From: Eonycteris spelaea
Taxonomy: Eukaryota > Chordata > Mammalia > Chiroptera > Pteropodidae
Reading direction: 5' to 3'
NCBI GenBank assembly: GCA_003508835.1
Contig: PUFA01000171.1
Location: 1,678,501-1,742,500, forward strand
Length of the DNA stretch: 64,000 nucleotides
Positions 44,816 to 56,721 of the stretch are shown here, piece after piece. Position numbers and translations under genes: made by a program. The first letter of the stretch is position 1. Every line of letters starts with the position of its first letter. Under the pieces are notes generated by a model. It had not been told where the DNA came from. It worked only from the letters and a program-made list of their open reading frames with translations, and made no database searches.

Positions 44816-45054
44816 TTCAGAGGAAATTAAAACAAAGTACTTTGATGTACATCCCTGTTTTATACTGTGAGCAGTAAAAACAGCTGTATCAGTCAATGTA
44901 ATCCACTATATTAACAGAATTAAAGAGAAAAATTCATATAATCATCAAAGAAATATAAAATGCAATGATAAAATTTAACATTAAATTGTGATTTTTAAAA
45001 ATCTTAGCAAAAAGAATAGAAAGAAATTTAGTTAATCTGATAAATGTGTTATAT

Positions 45055-45528
45055 TAGTCAGGGTCCCAGCAGTAAACAGATTGCACTCAATAAGGTTAAA
45101 GAATTATTTATAAAGGTATGGTTAGTTTTTAAGGAAACCGACGAAAAATGTGGAGGTACCTCATAGCTAGCAACAAGAAAGAAAAGGTTACATCACTGAA
45201 GGAACAATGGGAGGAACAGTTACCAGACTCTGCAAGAACACATAGCTGTAGAACAGTTCTGCTGAAACCATGACTGTATTTGATGGGTGAAGTCACTGTC
45301 ACCTCAGACCCAACAGGGAAGTGTCTGGGACGGTGAAGACCACACCTATTTCTCCTTTTATCCTCCTGATTTTCTTTGGCTACTGTCTCTTGTCAGCCAA
45401 ACCCAATCAGAATTCAGTAGACAAGAGATCCAGATAATGCAGTACATAAAGAACAGTCTACTGGAGCAAAAATCAGAGTGGAGAAGGATAAAGAGTAGAT
45501 CTGGGAGAAGAGGGTGAGGAAAATGAAG
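45055..45528. repeat. Unclassified repeat inserted in the L1ME
   Basis: Starts at 'attagtcagggtcccagcag', includes 'cctcatagctagcaacaaga' and 'cagccaaacccaatcagaat', and ends near 'gtagatctgggagaagaggg'. I recall this as a dispersed mammalian repeat but cannot name the family. It cleanly interrupts the L1 RT sequence. Confidence 0.5.
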
Positions 45529-45759
45529 AAGTCAGCTATAAAATATCTATAGCAAATACCATATTTATAATATTGAAAGCTTTCTTTCTTAGATTAGAAA
45601 ACTTACAAAATACCTGTTTTGTTCCTTATACTTAACATTATCCTGAGGATACCAACCAGTACAACAAGATGAGAAATAATAATAATTAATAATAATAATA
45701 TTACTTGCAATGAGCTTGTAGGAGAATATCCAAAGAATCTACACATAAATTATCAAAAT

Positions 45760-45866
45760 ACATCACTGAAAAGCATCATGCTGTGTACACTTGAAACTTA
45801 CAATGATGTATGCCATTTTTCTCTATAGAACTGCAAAATAAATAAAAAATAAATTTTAAAAATTGA
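45760..45866 (+). mobile_element. Very short 5'-truncated L1 3' end
   Basis: 'catgctgtgtacacttgaaa', 'cttacaatgatgtatgcca' and an A-rich tail with AATAAA repeats match L1 3' termini. It separates two contiguous parts of the older L1ME ORF2. Confidence 0.65.
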
Positions 45867-47014
45867 GTTTAGCAAAGTTTACTTAATTCAATAGCTATAA
45901 CCAATAATTAATTCTATTTGATATGCCAGTAACAAGTTAAAAATTACATTCTTTTAACAATAAAAATATATATTTAAAATAGCACCAATGTTATCAAAAT
46001 CTAAGAAAAAAAATTTTAAGCACCATATCTATACAGAAAACCTACTCTATAAGATTTCAAGACTTTTTATAAAGCTAAAGTAATTATGAAAGTATAGTAT
46101 TTGTATAAGGATTGACAAATAGATCATTGGAGTAAATTAAAGAGCGCTGAAAGAATCTATGTATAAACATATACTTGATTTACAACAAATATGTAAAAAC
46201 ACTGGGGAAAAATAGTAAATGGTGCTGAGACAATCAGATACCTATGTGGAAAAAAATTAAACTTGACTTCAATTTAACCCATATATTAAAAATTAATAAT
46301 AAGCAGAATATATATGCAAATATGAATGATAAAAAATAAAGTTCTCAGAAGATACTCTGAGTCTCTTGATTATGTCAGGTTAAGACAGTAAACAGAATAT
46401 AAAACATTAATTTTAAGTGTGACGATATTAAAATATGAACATCTGTTCATTAAAAAAAAAAAACACCACGAAGGGAGAGAAAAGGCAAACTACAGATGTG
46501 GAAGGTGTTTTCAATACCTGTAACTGACAAAAGGCTCATAGTGCAGATGTATACAAAACTCCTATAAATAAAAATCATAAAGCCCAACAGAAAAGATGGA
46601 CAGGAGACATGTACATGCATTTCATAAAAGGAGATCATCTAAATGGTCAGTACAATTCTAAAAAGATGCTCTAATGATGAGCAAAACATAAATTAAAACT
46701 ATATACAGACACGAGATGGGCTAAAATTAAAAAGACTGAATATACTAAGGGTTAAAAAAAGAAAAGTTAGTATTGGAACTCTTGTATATGGCTGGTGGGA
46801 ATGAAAATTAGTACAATCACACTGGAAGACCACTTGGCTGTACCTACTACTGTTAACCCAGAAATTCTATTAGTGGTATATACTCAATAGGAAGCACCAA
46901 AATACAGGAAATAAAGCAAATGTCTATCAACTTTAGAATGAATCCAAATGTCATTAAATGGTACTGAAACCTTAGATATACACAGGTAATTCACTCAAAA
47001 AGAACCAGATAGGC

Positions 47015-47530
47015 CAAGAAACACAAAAAGATGTAGTCTTCAAAATGAAAGCCATAGTGAGATACCATTTTATACCATGTCAGACAAACAAAAAAGGTCA
47101 ATGTCAGGAAATGCACATGTTGGCACAGTTACAGAACAACAGGAGCTATTACACGTTGAGGATGGAAGTATGTGTTGTACAATCACGTCAGAGAGTAATT
47201 TGACTATTTTAAGTGAGGTTGGGATGAACATACATTATAAACGAAAAATTATGCTTCTGAGCAAACAAAACACAACTCTTTTACACTGTGTACAGAAGGT
47301 ATGTACAAGAATACACACAGAATCATTGTTTTTAATAGTGAAAATGAAAACTATAATTGTTCATCAATAGAGAAATGGATAAATAGGCTTGTAATACATG
47401 GAACACTCTTCATCAGTGAAAATGAGTTAACTAGAGCTATTCATGTTTACATGGATAAATCTCATGAAAATAATAATGACAAATAAAACTTTCTGCAGAA
47501 TACATACAATAATGGTAGAATTTGTATCAG
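47015..47530 (+). mobile_element. Second L1ME 3' region, left part
   Basis: Restarts from an earlier L1 position than where the previous copy ended ('ccatagtgagataccatttt', about 47,052), so it is a separate insertion. It continues through 'atgttggcacagttacagaa' and 'tcatcaatagagaaatggat', and is broken at 47,530 by the younger L1. Confidence 0.75.
47523..47530. repeat. Target-site duplication, left copy
   Basis: TGTATCAG, repeated exactly at 49841-49848. Similarity may extend to about 13 bp into the T-rich tail. Confidence 0.7.
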
Positions 47531-48044
47531 ATTTTTTAAAAAATTTATTTATTTTAATTAGTTTCAAGTATACAGTATATTGGTTAGACATCTATAGTTC
47601 ATAAAACAATCCCCCATTTGCTCCCTCCCTCCCTGGCCCTCCACCTAGCCAATGTATTAATGCTAACTGCATTCCCTATGCATGTTCCCCATCCCTGTGA
47701 CCATCCATCAGCTACTAATTTGTACTTCTTTAACCCTTCACCCCATTCTCCAAGCCCCCCCCAATTCCCCTCCCTCCGTCCATCACCAAATTGTATACTG
47801 TATTTGTGAGTCTGTTTTGATTAGTTGTTCTTTTTATTCCTAGATTCCACATATAGTGAAATCATATAGTGTTTATCTTTCTCTGTCTGACTTAAATACT
47901 TCTAGGTCCATCAAAGCAATATCTTTTTCCACCTCCTTCCTTTTAGTCTGGTGTGTCTTTTAATATGAAGTGAGTCTCTTATAGGCAACATTTAGGGGTC
48001 TTGTTTTCCTTTCCATTCATCCATCTATCTTTTAGTTGGAGCAC

Positions 48045-48950
48045 TTAATTCTTTCCATTTGAGGTACTTATGATAGGAATGTAGTTGTTACTCTTCTTTA
48101 TTCCTGTTTTTGATACATGTTTTTTTCTTCTTAAAGAAGTCTCCAACATTTCCTGTAATACTGGCTTGGTGGTGATAAATTCCTTTAGCTTATTTTTGTC
48201 TGGGAAGCTCTTTTCTGTCCTCATCTCTAAATGATAGCTTTGCTGGATAAAGTATTCTTGGTTGTAGATCCTGGTCTTCATCACGTCGAATATTTTTGCC
48301 AAGCCCTTCTTCTGAGAAATCAGCTGCCAGTCTTATGGGTGTTCCTTGTAAGTAACTACTGTTTTCTCTTGCTGCTTTTAATATTCTTTCTTTGTATTTA
48401 ACCTTTGGCATTTTAATTATGATGTGTCTTGTGTGGCCTCTTTATCCTGATTTTTGGAATTCTCTGAGCTTCCTGGGTTTTATGTCCATTTCCTTCACCA
48501 GGTTAGGGAAGTTTTCCATCATTATTTCTTCAAACAGCTGTTCAACATCTTGATTTTCTTCAGTTACACCAATCAGATGGATATTTGGACCCTTAATAGT
48601 GTCCCATATGCTCCTTAAATTATTTTTATAGTCTTGGCATCTCATCATTCTGATTGCATGTCCTTGGCTTTCCTATCCTCTAGCATTTGATCCTTTCTTT
48701 ATTCACTTTGTTTATTCCTTTGTTTATTCCATTTAATATACTTCTCATCTCAATAATGTATTCTCATTCTGATGGTTCTTTTATAATTTCCATTTCCATT
48801 TTATGTTTTTTATCTTTGTTGAAGTTCTCACTGAATTTATCTACACTTTCCCAAAAGTTCATTGAGCATCTTTATAACCAGTGTTTTGAACTCTGCATCT
48901 GTTAGATTACTTGACTCCATTATATCTGGATCTCTGTTCTGTTCTTTCAT
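48045..48950 (-). pseudogene. L1 ORF1 (ORF1p-like), frameshifted
   Basis: This encodes a recognisable LINE-1 ORF1 protein, the RNA-binding chaperone that coats L1 RNA in the cytoplasm. The start is at 48950 (MKEQNRDPDIMESSNLTDAE). A coiled-coil N-terminal part follows to about 48,650 with an early stop near 48,840. The RRM-like part is in another frame at 48,648-48,442 (contains 'LFEEIMMENFPNLVKEMDI'). The C-terminal domain is at 48,411-48,190 (contains 'RILYPAKLSF'), and the terminal stretch is in a third frame at 48,302-48,045 (contains 'KLKEFITTKPVLQEM'). Domain order and size fit the family (about 300 residues). Frameshifts and stops make it a pseudogene, though better preserved than the ORF1 remnant at 36,760. 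Confidence 0.9.
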
Positions 48951-49840
48951 TGGTTTCTGCTTCTTTGTCTTCCCATTTGGCTGCCTTTCATGTCTGTTCT
49001 ATGTACTAAGCAAAGCTCCTAAGTCTCCTGGTCTTATTAGTGTGGATTTGTGAAGTAGGTGTCCAGTGGCACAGTCCTGAGAGGGGTTCAGCTGCAGCAA
49101 AACTTAGCCCAAGCCTCTGCCCCTCTGGGCCACCTGTTAAGATTCAGCAAGCAATCCACAGACGCTTTGCTTATAGTTACCTTAAAAGGCCACACCAGAA
49201 ACTGAGGCCAGCTGCTTCCAGTGTGAGTTTAGACACTGCTCAGCAAAGAGCACCTGACTCACTGAAGATACCTGGATGTGGCTTGGGTGGGGCCGTGAGT
49301 TGGGGGAGGCGGGTTTTCAGGGAATCCTCTGAGTGGAGTGACCTTTGTTATCCAGTTCAATGACATCAGGGCTATGGTGGCGCTATGTCCGGCACACTGG
49401 TAAGGGAGGACTCGACAGGGAACAATGGATACCACTGGCACTTCTGTACAGAACAAGTATCACTTCGGCCCTCACTCTGACAATGTCTCCATGTAAGTCC
49501 CTGGTGCCCCCTGCATGTAGCCTAATCGCACTAGTGCTCAGAGCAAGCAGGTTCGTCACTGCAAACATCCACTCAGTACCGGGCCCCTTTAAGAAGAGTC
49601 CGCTGCAGCCGCAGCCTGCATCTCGCTCAGCTGCTCGAGACCCGGCAGCCCCACATCCTTGCCCCGTTCTACTTCTGCCGTTGCAGGGTGATTTCCTGGA
49701 TTTCTCCCTAGTCGTATGGCTGGTTCATCTAGATCCCAGGTTATTTTTCCTTGCTGCTGCTCTTTGTTTCCATCACAACTTTGATTTGGTCACCAGAGGG
49801 ATGAACAGAGCCTCTATTATCTAAGCCATTTTTTTGCTTC
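48951..49840 (-). promoter_or_regulatory. L1 5' UTR (internal promoter region)
   Basis: The GC- and CpG-rich part (about 49,040-49,690) upstream of ORF1 corresponds to the L1 5' UTR, which in active L1s holds an internal RNA polymerase II promoter. It contrasts sharply with the flanking AT-rich DNA. Open frames here (up to 159 codons, 49345-49824 plus) are by-products of high GC and not genes. Confidence 0.75.
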
Positions 49841-49848
49841 TGTATCAG

Positions 49849-50095
49849 GTTTTAAATAATGCAAATATCACCATATATCGGTTACATACACTTGTAAAAA
49901 ATATGACAAACTGCATTGAAATAATAAATACTGTGTGTTAGCTACCTTCAGGATTAAGAGAAAAATATAATGGAAGAGAAGTACTCAGGTATTTGTGATA
50001 TTTGGTTTCTTAAAGAGGAATGGTGGGTACAAAGGTATACTTTAAATCATTATTTTGATATGAATTAAACATTTCACCATTTATTTTGTTTAAGA
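49849..50095 (+). mobile_element. Second L1ME 3' region, right part
   Basis: Continuation of 47,015-47,530 after the younger L1: 'agctaccttcaggattaaga' and 'gaattaaacatttcacc' are typical L1ME 3'-terminal blocks. Confidence 0.65.
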
Positions 50096-51535
50096 GGTGG
50101 AGACCAGCTATGAGTGATTCGAAATTCAGAGATGTTAACATTTAATGAGTAGGCAACGGAGGGTCATGTTACACCATGATATAGGAAGATTCTGGGACAG
50201 CAGTTAGCAATGCCTCAGACAGAGGAAAAGCTTCAATTTCAGTAACCCAGACTTCGGATGATAAGGGTCTTCCCTAGGATTTGAGGAGTGAAAAAGACTA
50301 GAAAAATCAACACTTTATGGCCTCTGTCCTTATACTTGGTGCCCTGAGCTCCCCTTTACACTAAAAGAACATTCTAAGGAAAACCTGGCTAAAGGGACAC
50401 CGAATAAACTTCCCACATCACTTAAAGGAACTTGCCTTGAGGAAATACTGACAAACATACGACCTCTCTGCTCCTTCTGATCAAGCGAATGCCAAGTTTT
50501 AGACTGTGCCCTTTTCATTTTGGGTGACAAATACATTGAGTTTTATTACTGCAATGCATGACTTCTCCACTCTGCCAAGCACATAATATTTATTTATTTT
50601 AGATCTAACCAGTTGGCAGTGACTTCTGTTCTCAGCATGTCTGACTAAAATTAAGAGTTCATGCAGAGTTTTTCTCTCCCACCTAGACTAGTCTCTAGTA
50701 TTCTTGCAGTTACTTTTAAATTCTTATCTATTGAGAAAATTGTCTGGGTCTCTGCTTTCTCCACGTCTAGAGAGTCCAAACACGTACATGGTTATAACTA
50801 CATTTGCCAGCAAGATTCTGTTGACAATGAAAAAGGAGGCCGAAATTTTAGGAGATTTTTACAGGTTGCTTTTGAGATAAAAACATGCTCTTAGTTATCA
50901 TGAGAAATGGAGAGTTTGTTACCCATATTTGTTTTTAAAATTTATATAAGTAATGGTAGAGCTGAAAGTTCACCTTTGTATTTTCTATTACAAATAGAAA
51001 TAGTATTACAAATAGAAAAAGTACAAGTAGACCAAACTATCTCTAGTTTATAACATACCTGTATTTCAGCAAAACATCTGGTCAACTATCTCATGATATA
51101 TTTGTGGCCAAAATAGAAATCTACGTATTTATTGGATAGCTAGTGCAGCTAAGACAACTAACTGATTGACTAACAACAACATTAATGAAGGGATGGTAGC
51201 CTGAAAGGTAGGTTGACTCCAAGTGATTGGACTAAGGAATTCCCCATCCCCACAGCCCTACATTATAAAATGGTTAGCCTCTGCTACTCCCAAATCAGGA
51301 CTTTGATGGTGTATTAATTATGTTCGTCTAACATGCATGTGAAAACAGGATGATTTTTATCACAGATGAGAAAACCAGAATCCAAAGTACTCTCCACTGC
51401 CTGAAATGATAGCATTCATCTAGCAAAATGCAGTTTTATTAGGGATAAATAAAAATCCATTTGTCCTTTAAACATTCATTCCCCACTTACTAAATGTCAT
51501 GGCCCTATGCTGGTGTTGAGGAAAACCCTGATCTT
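50096..51535. other. Unassigned sequence
   Basis: No gene or confident repeat. 51,470-51,535 has a weak L2-end look ('aacattcattccccacttac'). Confidence 0.45.
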
Positions 51536-51539
51536 CACA

Positions 51540-51905
51540 GATGATGTCTTCTCAGTGGTGCCACATCCATCAGTGGGTCTGCCTAATCAGGAGAGCCCTT
51601 TAAGAGTAGGTCTAGAGGTAAGAGAAGTTCTCCTGCTGGCCTTGAATAAACAAACAGCCATGCTGTGAAATGTATCTGGAAATTAGTAGCATCTAGGAAC
51701 AGAAGGCCACCATCTATAGCCACAAGGAACTGAATTCTCTAAACCACTTGAATGATCTTAAAAGAGGATCCCAAGCCGCACATGAGATAGAAGCCCCAGC
51801 CAACACCTTGATTACAGCCCTGTTGAGAGGCCCTGAGCAGAGGATCCAGTTAAGCCATGCCTAGACTCCTGATCCTCGAAAACCGTGAGTTCATAAATGT
51901 ATTCC
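51540..51905 (+). mobile_element. MaLR-like LTR fragment
   Basis: Sense-strand pattern of an ancient LTR: 'agttctcctgctggccttga', 'cacaaggaactgaattctct', 'aacaccttgattacagccct', 'aggccctgagcagaggatcc', 'cctagactcctgatcctcga' and 'gtgagttcataaatgtattc'. Non-coding fossil. Confidence 0.6.
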
Positions 51906-52438
51906 TTAAGTCATACACACATAAAATGCAGTGCCACCATTCTGTACTGATCGCAGGAGTGAAGAGTCAAAGAAACTTGGGCCATGCCAGGATGAAGTAA
52001 GAAGCATCTGAGAACATCCAGTGCTCTGATAAAAATAAAATACAGTGAGTAGTGTGAAAGTCAGTACAGAAGCAATTAAAGCCTGTTTTCTATGTCCTTA
52101 AAAGCCACTGAGCGGATGCTGGAATGAATGATTGGGGGTTCAGGCATCTTCAAGGTAAAAAGAAATATTTAATGAGCCTCAGGTTGTGCTAATGGTACCA
52201 GTTCTCCATGATTGTATTTAAAGGACATTTTCTTAACCGATGCTTTAACTAAGGTAGAATTTATATAATAATCATACTGAAGAAGAAGTGAAGAAGGAGC
52301 AGGGAGTAAGGTCAGAGGTATGTAGAAAGCAATATATACATGTCCTCTACACCAAAAAAGGTACAAATTTTTACAAAGGCTTACATCTAAAATTGAATGC
52401 ACATCACCATTTTTAAAAATGTTTCAAATATAGTTCCC
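51906..52438. other. Unassigned sequence
   Basis: Nothing recognised. Confidence 0.45.
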
Positions 52439-52439
52439 C

Positions 52440-52690
52440 CAGTGATCTCGTAAAATAGCAGGCATTTGAGGGAATTTTTGAATTAACTATACATATATAC
52501 AACCAGCAAAGTGCCCAGATAATTGGATATGTGCATCCTGAGGAATTTTCACAAAGTGAACACAACTGTATAAAGCATGCCCAGCTCAAGAAAGGGACTA
52601 CTGGCAGCATTCCAGAAGCCCCAAAGCCACTTACTCTCACCAAATAACCAGTATTCTGACTCCTCATAACACAGTTTTGTTTTGGCATAG
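52440..52690 (-). mobile_element. L1M 3'-UTR fragment
   Basis: Antisense L1 3' UTR blocks: 'gaattttcacaaagtgaaca', 'cccagctcaagaaagggact', 'cattccagaagccccaaagc'. Explains the minus-strand 91-codon frame. Confidence 0.65.
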
Positions 52691-52845
52691 ATTTTTAATT
52701 TTCATCTTAAAGATGAGGAAAGTGGGGTCAGAATGTTGCATGACTTTTCTACAGTCACTTGTCCCAGCCAAACCCATTTACCTGATACCCAACCCAGGTG
52801 TCTTGTCTTCTATTCCACACTGCTACATTATCCTTCAATTTCCTG
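52691..52845 (-). repeat. MIR SINE
   Basis: Antisense MIR: 'atcttaaagatgaggaaagt', 'gtcacttgtcccagccaaac', 'ccaggtgtcttgtcttcta'. Abuts the L1M fragment. Confidence 0.7.
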
Positions 52846-53829
52846 GAAAATAAAAGCGATTTTTGTACCCTACCTGTTGTTCATGAACATTTACTATTAA
52901 AAAGCAAATGCAATGATGAATCTCAAAATGGATGTCCAAATATCATTTTTTATAAGAATATTCCAGGCTGCAAATAGTACTCCTGGTTGCTGCCTTTCTA
53001 CCCTGTGTTATGAATAGATTTACACTGAAAAAAAAAAATTTCTTACCAACCTTTAGTCCTTATGTCACACAGCTAAATAATTACATTCGTGTCATTTTTG
53101 GAATGCAATATGTTGCTAATATGCTTCTTTTCAAACCTTGGTGAAGTAACTCAAGTGTTATCTAAAGGAGAAAATTTCCACACAAGTAGTTAGAAGAGAA
53201 GCATAAAAACGATGTAATTCTGATAACTACAAGGTAAAAATAAAGTTAGTCTTTACAAAGAAATAACACATTTCTTCAAAAAAAAAAAAAAAGTTAATGC
53301 AATTAAGTTATCAACCTCCCTTCCTTTTCCTCTAATTAGACAACGTTGAAATTAGCTGATCTTACTCTCCAACTTCCCTTCAACCTAAGGGAAAAGAATT
53401 TGTCATAACACTAATGATTTGTCATAGTCATCACCTTAGAACTTCCGAATACAGTAGATTAAGCATTGTCCAAAAATTACTTGGAAGAACCAAAGTATTT
53501 TAATGGAGAACGATTCTAATACTAACCCCAATATTTTGGTTCAACAGATCAGAATTAACGTAAGCGATAGTTTTTAAAAAGAGAAATGATGGCTATTCAC
53601 TAACAGTTTTATAGAACTGCAGGATAATGAATCTACAATGGCTAAAGATAATTAAGATTATGCAGAAAAAAACCTCATCCCTAAAAAAGTGGGTAAGCAA
53701 AAAGTCTTCACTTCCTTTTTAATGACAGCATTAGAAAGCAACTGGCAAATAGAGAAAGTAAAAACAACTTCTGAATGAGGTAATATAGAAACACCATTCT
53801 TACTATTGCACTGAATTATTCAAAATATA
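52846..53829. other. Unassigned AT-rich sequence
   Basis: Includes an A15 run (53278-53292). No gene or repeat recognised. Confidence 0.5.
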
Positions 53830-54400
53830 ATGAAATTCCAGGAAACATTAGATGCTGCAGGTACATGAAGATAATTTTGTTTTTATAACCAATTTCAGGC
53901 AGATAAATACTAGAATCCTTTCCAATTTCTCCCCTATGAAACTGAGGTGTCACCAAGATTTATAGCCCCTCAAGTCCCCTTTTCAGAGGAACATTCATTT
54001 ACATAAACAGATAATCCTAGATAAAAATTTCCATTAGACAAAGGTGAAATGGATCAATTTTCTCTGCCAAGACAAATCTTAAATCTTGAACAGATAGGGT
54101 CATTATTACACCAGCCCCATTTCAGAAATAATGTATTTTTTAAAAATCAGCCGATAGCAGCCATTTCTAGCTTTCCAATTATCTTTAAGAAAAGCTTATT
54201 CTGTGGACAATAAAGCACATTACTGCACAATATGATACAGTCCATAAAGATCACAATGTTTTATGAAAGGTTAAAGAAAGCTCAGCACATTTAGGGGAAT
54301 GTCATAACCCACAAAGTCTTTCAAGACATAGCTAGAGCTGCAGGCACACTGCGCACATATTGTGCTAGGCAATGTAGTATTCTTTTTCAGTATCAAAACA
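53830..54400. promoter_or_regulatory. Weak candidate conserved non-coding element
   Basis: Repeat-free, with clustered GATA, SOX-like (ACAATG) and TAAT-type sites around 54,000-54,290. Inference from appearance only. Confidence 0.2.
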
Positions 54401-55514
54401 GTGAAGGAGAAAACATATGCCAGGATGATTCTGATTCTATTTGAATTCAGGGATTTCTACAGATAAGATGGGAGAGAAAATCAAGTCATAAGAAATACCT
54501 CTTCTCATACTTGAAGCGACTCTCATAGGAGAGATACATGCTGGCAAGATGGAAACCCTGTTTTCTTGGTCCGACTGGCCCAATTTCTTGTTTTCTCTTC
54601 AAGTAACTTTTTAATGCTGTTTCATCAATATTAATAAACTATAGAGAATTAAGAAAAAGGTCTATGTAAAGTGCCTTAACAATTTTAAATGACTAGGGAA
54701 CAAGGATGGGTGCAATGACACTCACTGTTACAATTAAGGAAGTCAAAAATTCTTGGATACTCAATATAAGATGGCTTCAGTGTAAGGGTAAGGAGGTTTG
54801 AAGATCAGTCCATATTTTCTATTGTACTAAATAGACAACCGTGTGAAACATTTTCAGAGGCTAATGCTCCCTTATCAAATTTAGAGAGGAAGAGTTCACT
54901 CTACAAAAAGTATTGATCAGCTATTATAGACAAAGCTACAGAGGGGATAAGGAATAAGGGAGATTCAATCTCAGTTCTTCAAACAATTTACATATATCAT
55001 AGGGAAGGGAGAAGGGGCTGGACTACATAAAGGACTCTTAAATTTAAATTTAAATTAGAATGTAGAACAGGTTGGAAGATGATATCCAGTCAGATTCACT
55101 CAATTTACAAGAACCCTAAAAAGACAACATGATCCTAAAAGCACCCAAAATTAGAGTTCAAGGTTGACAAAAGCTTTGAAGAAGCTTGAGATAGCCACTG
55201 ATACTTATTCTTTATTATCCAGGAATGGATAAAATGGCTGCATCTTTTAAATACTATGAAAAAGAAAAGAATAATATAGAAAAATCTACTGAAGTTAAGT
55301 TTTTATTTTATAAACTTGGTTTTTAAATAAAATTCAGTTCTTTATATCAAGTCCAGTCTTCTAAGTTATGTAACTAAAACTACATTAAGTTTAGGAAATA
55401 AATTACCCTTGACATCATCATAATCCAATCAGATACTTACGCTGCATTTAAATATTTTATCTAAAGGAAACGGCAGAGGTGGAGCCAAATATGCAGTTTA
55501 TTCTTTTGATAGGA
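54401..55514. other. Unassigned AT-rich sequence
   Basis: Contains a short (AAATTT)n-like stretch near 55,030-55,055. Nothing else recognised. Confidence 0.5.
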
Positions 55515-55515
55515 T

Positions 55516-55816
55516 AGGTCACTTAGGCTGCTATTAACAAAACACCACAGACTAGATGGCTTATCAACAACAAAAATTTATTTCTCACAGTTCTGGAGGC
55601 TGGAAGTCTGAGGTCAGGGTGCCAGCATGGTCAGGGGAGGGCCCTCTTCCAAGTCACAGACTTCTTGCTGTGCCCTCACATAAGAAAGGGATGAGGGAAC
55701 TCTCATTCCCTCATCACCTAATCACCTCTCAAAGGCCCCACCTCCGAACACCATCACATTGGGCATAAGGATTGAAAATGTGAATTTGACAGGGACACAC
55801 ACATATAGACTATAGC
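55516..55816 (-). mobile_element. MaLR (MLT1/MST-type) solo LTR
   Basis: Well-preserved antisense pattern: 'aggctgctattaacaaaaca', 'atttatttctcacagttctg', 'gaggctggaagtctgaggtc', 'gggccctcttccaagtcaca', 'cctaatcacctctcaaaggc' and 'gaacaccatcacattgggca'. No internal sequence flanks it. Confidence 0.9.
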
Positions 55817-56640
55817 GAGACATGAAACAGAGCTGGAGAGAAAAGGAAAAATTACTCTAATCTGTATTTCCAAAAGGCCAAAGTTTCTATAAGACGGGCC
55901 AGAATAGCCCTCGGTTGTCATTTAGATGACAGAGATTTATTGATTAAAGATAAGACCGAACTGCACATTTCTGGGGCTGAGCCAGTTAGACTGAAGAAGT
56001 AAATCTCTTTTCTGTATTGAACATTCCGATGTAGCAATAGAGAGAGGAAACCAAAACACCAGGGTTTCCCCTCCCAAAACTGTCCATACTAAACTTCTTG
56101 CTAGCGCTGCCCTTTCTTTCTTCCTTCCTTCTCCTGTCCAGAAGAGGGAACACCAGGGGACAGTTCAGGAAAAACTCCCTTTCCATGGCCACATAATCAG
56201 TGCATGTCTGTGAGCAAAATAATTAGTAGGAGTAGAAAATAAGAGTCTTAGGTCATGTAATAAAATGGGGAAAATACTTTTATAATTGGCACAAACTATT
56301 TGTTTGGGGACATTAGATCTCAGGGAGGTCAGACTGTGCTCTGAATAAGACAAGGAGAGAAATGGTGGGAAGGTGGGCAGAGGGCAAGCCAGGAAGGAAG
56401 CAGGTGAGCCAGAAAAATGGCAGAAGGATGTAAGGTGCACAAAGTGATTTGTCAGAGTCTTCCAAATTTTTAGTAAAGCCCACAAAAAAACTCACCAAAT
56501 GTTTGATGTGAGTAGATCTCATACAGAAACCAATAAAAGAGCAAAATAGTAACATGAAGTGAAAACACCAGAAGCACCTGCAAGACCATGAACCCATGAG
56601 CCAATAAAATCAGCGGAAATCTTCATGAAGCCTAAGCACT
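55817..56640. other. Unassigned sequence
   Basis: Overlapping minus-strand open frames (55986-56192, 56165-56485, 56313-56597) are chance frames without domain features. Confidence 0.5.
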
Positions 56641-56641
56641 A

Positions 56642-56721
56642 ACGGGCGATGGGAGCGGAGGTGGGGCAATCCTACCGCGCTCTAAAGGTTGGTGAGGTCG
56701 CAGGTGTCAGTCTGGGAAACG
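56642..56721. promoter_or_regulatory. Small CpG cluster
   Basis: Seven CpGs in about 80 bp, against near absence around it. Much weaker than the cluster at 2,228-2,312; significance uncertain. Confidence 0.3.

Larger units (their letters stand above)
44885..46990 (+). mobile_element. Old L1ME ORF2-to-3' region, interrupted
   Basis: One diverged sense L1, split by later insertions. RT-region sequence lies at 44,885-45,052 ('ccactatattaacagaatt') and resumes at about 45,530-45,758 ('atattgaaagctttctttc', 'aggataccaaccagtacaac'). It resumes again at about 45,867 ('gagtttagcaaagtttac') and continues through 'cagacacgagatgggctaaa' (about 46,707) and 'tatggctggtgggaatgaaa' (about 46,787). The order follows ORF2 and then the 3' end. 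No intact frame. Confidence 0.75.
47531..49840 (-). mobile_element. Internally deleted L1 with 5' UTR and bat-like 3' UTR
   Basis: Read on the minus strand, this is a 2.3 kb L1. It has a GC-rich 5' UTR (49,840-48,951), ORF1 (48,950-about 48,045), the first part of the ORF2 endonuclease (about 48,045-47,920), then directly the 3' UTR (about 47,918-47,545) and an A-rich tail. Most of ORF2 is missing. Exact 8-bp target-site duplications flank it, and it sits inside an L1ME whose two halves still join across it. Confidence 0.9.

Noticed and set aside
49345..49824. 159-codon plus-strand frame
   Set aside because: Lies antisense within the GC-rich L1 5' UTR, where stop codons are rare by composition.
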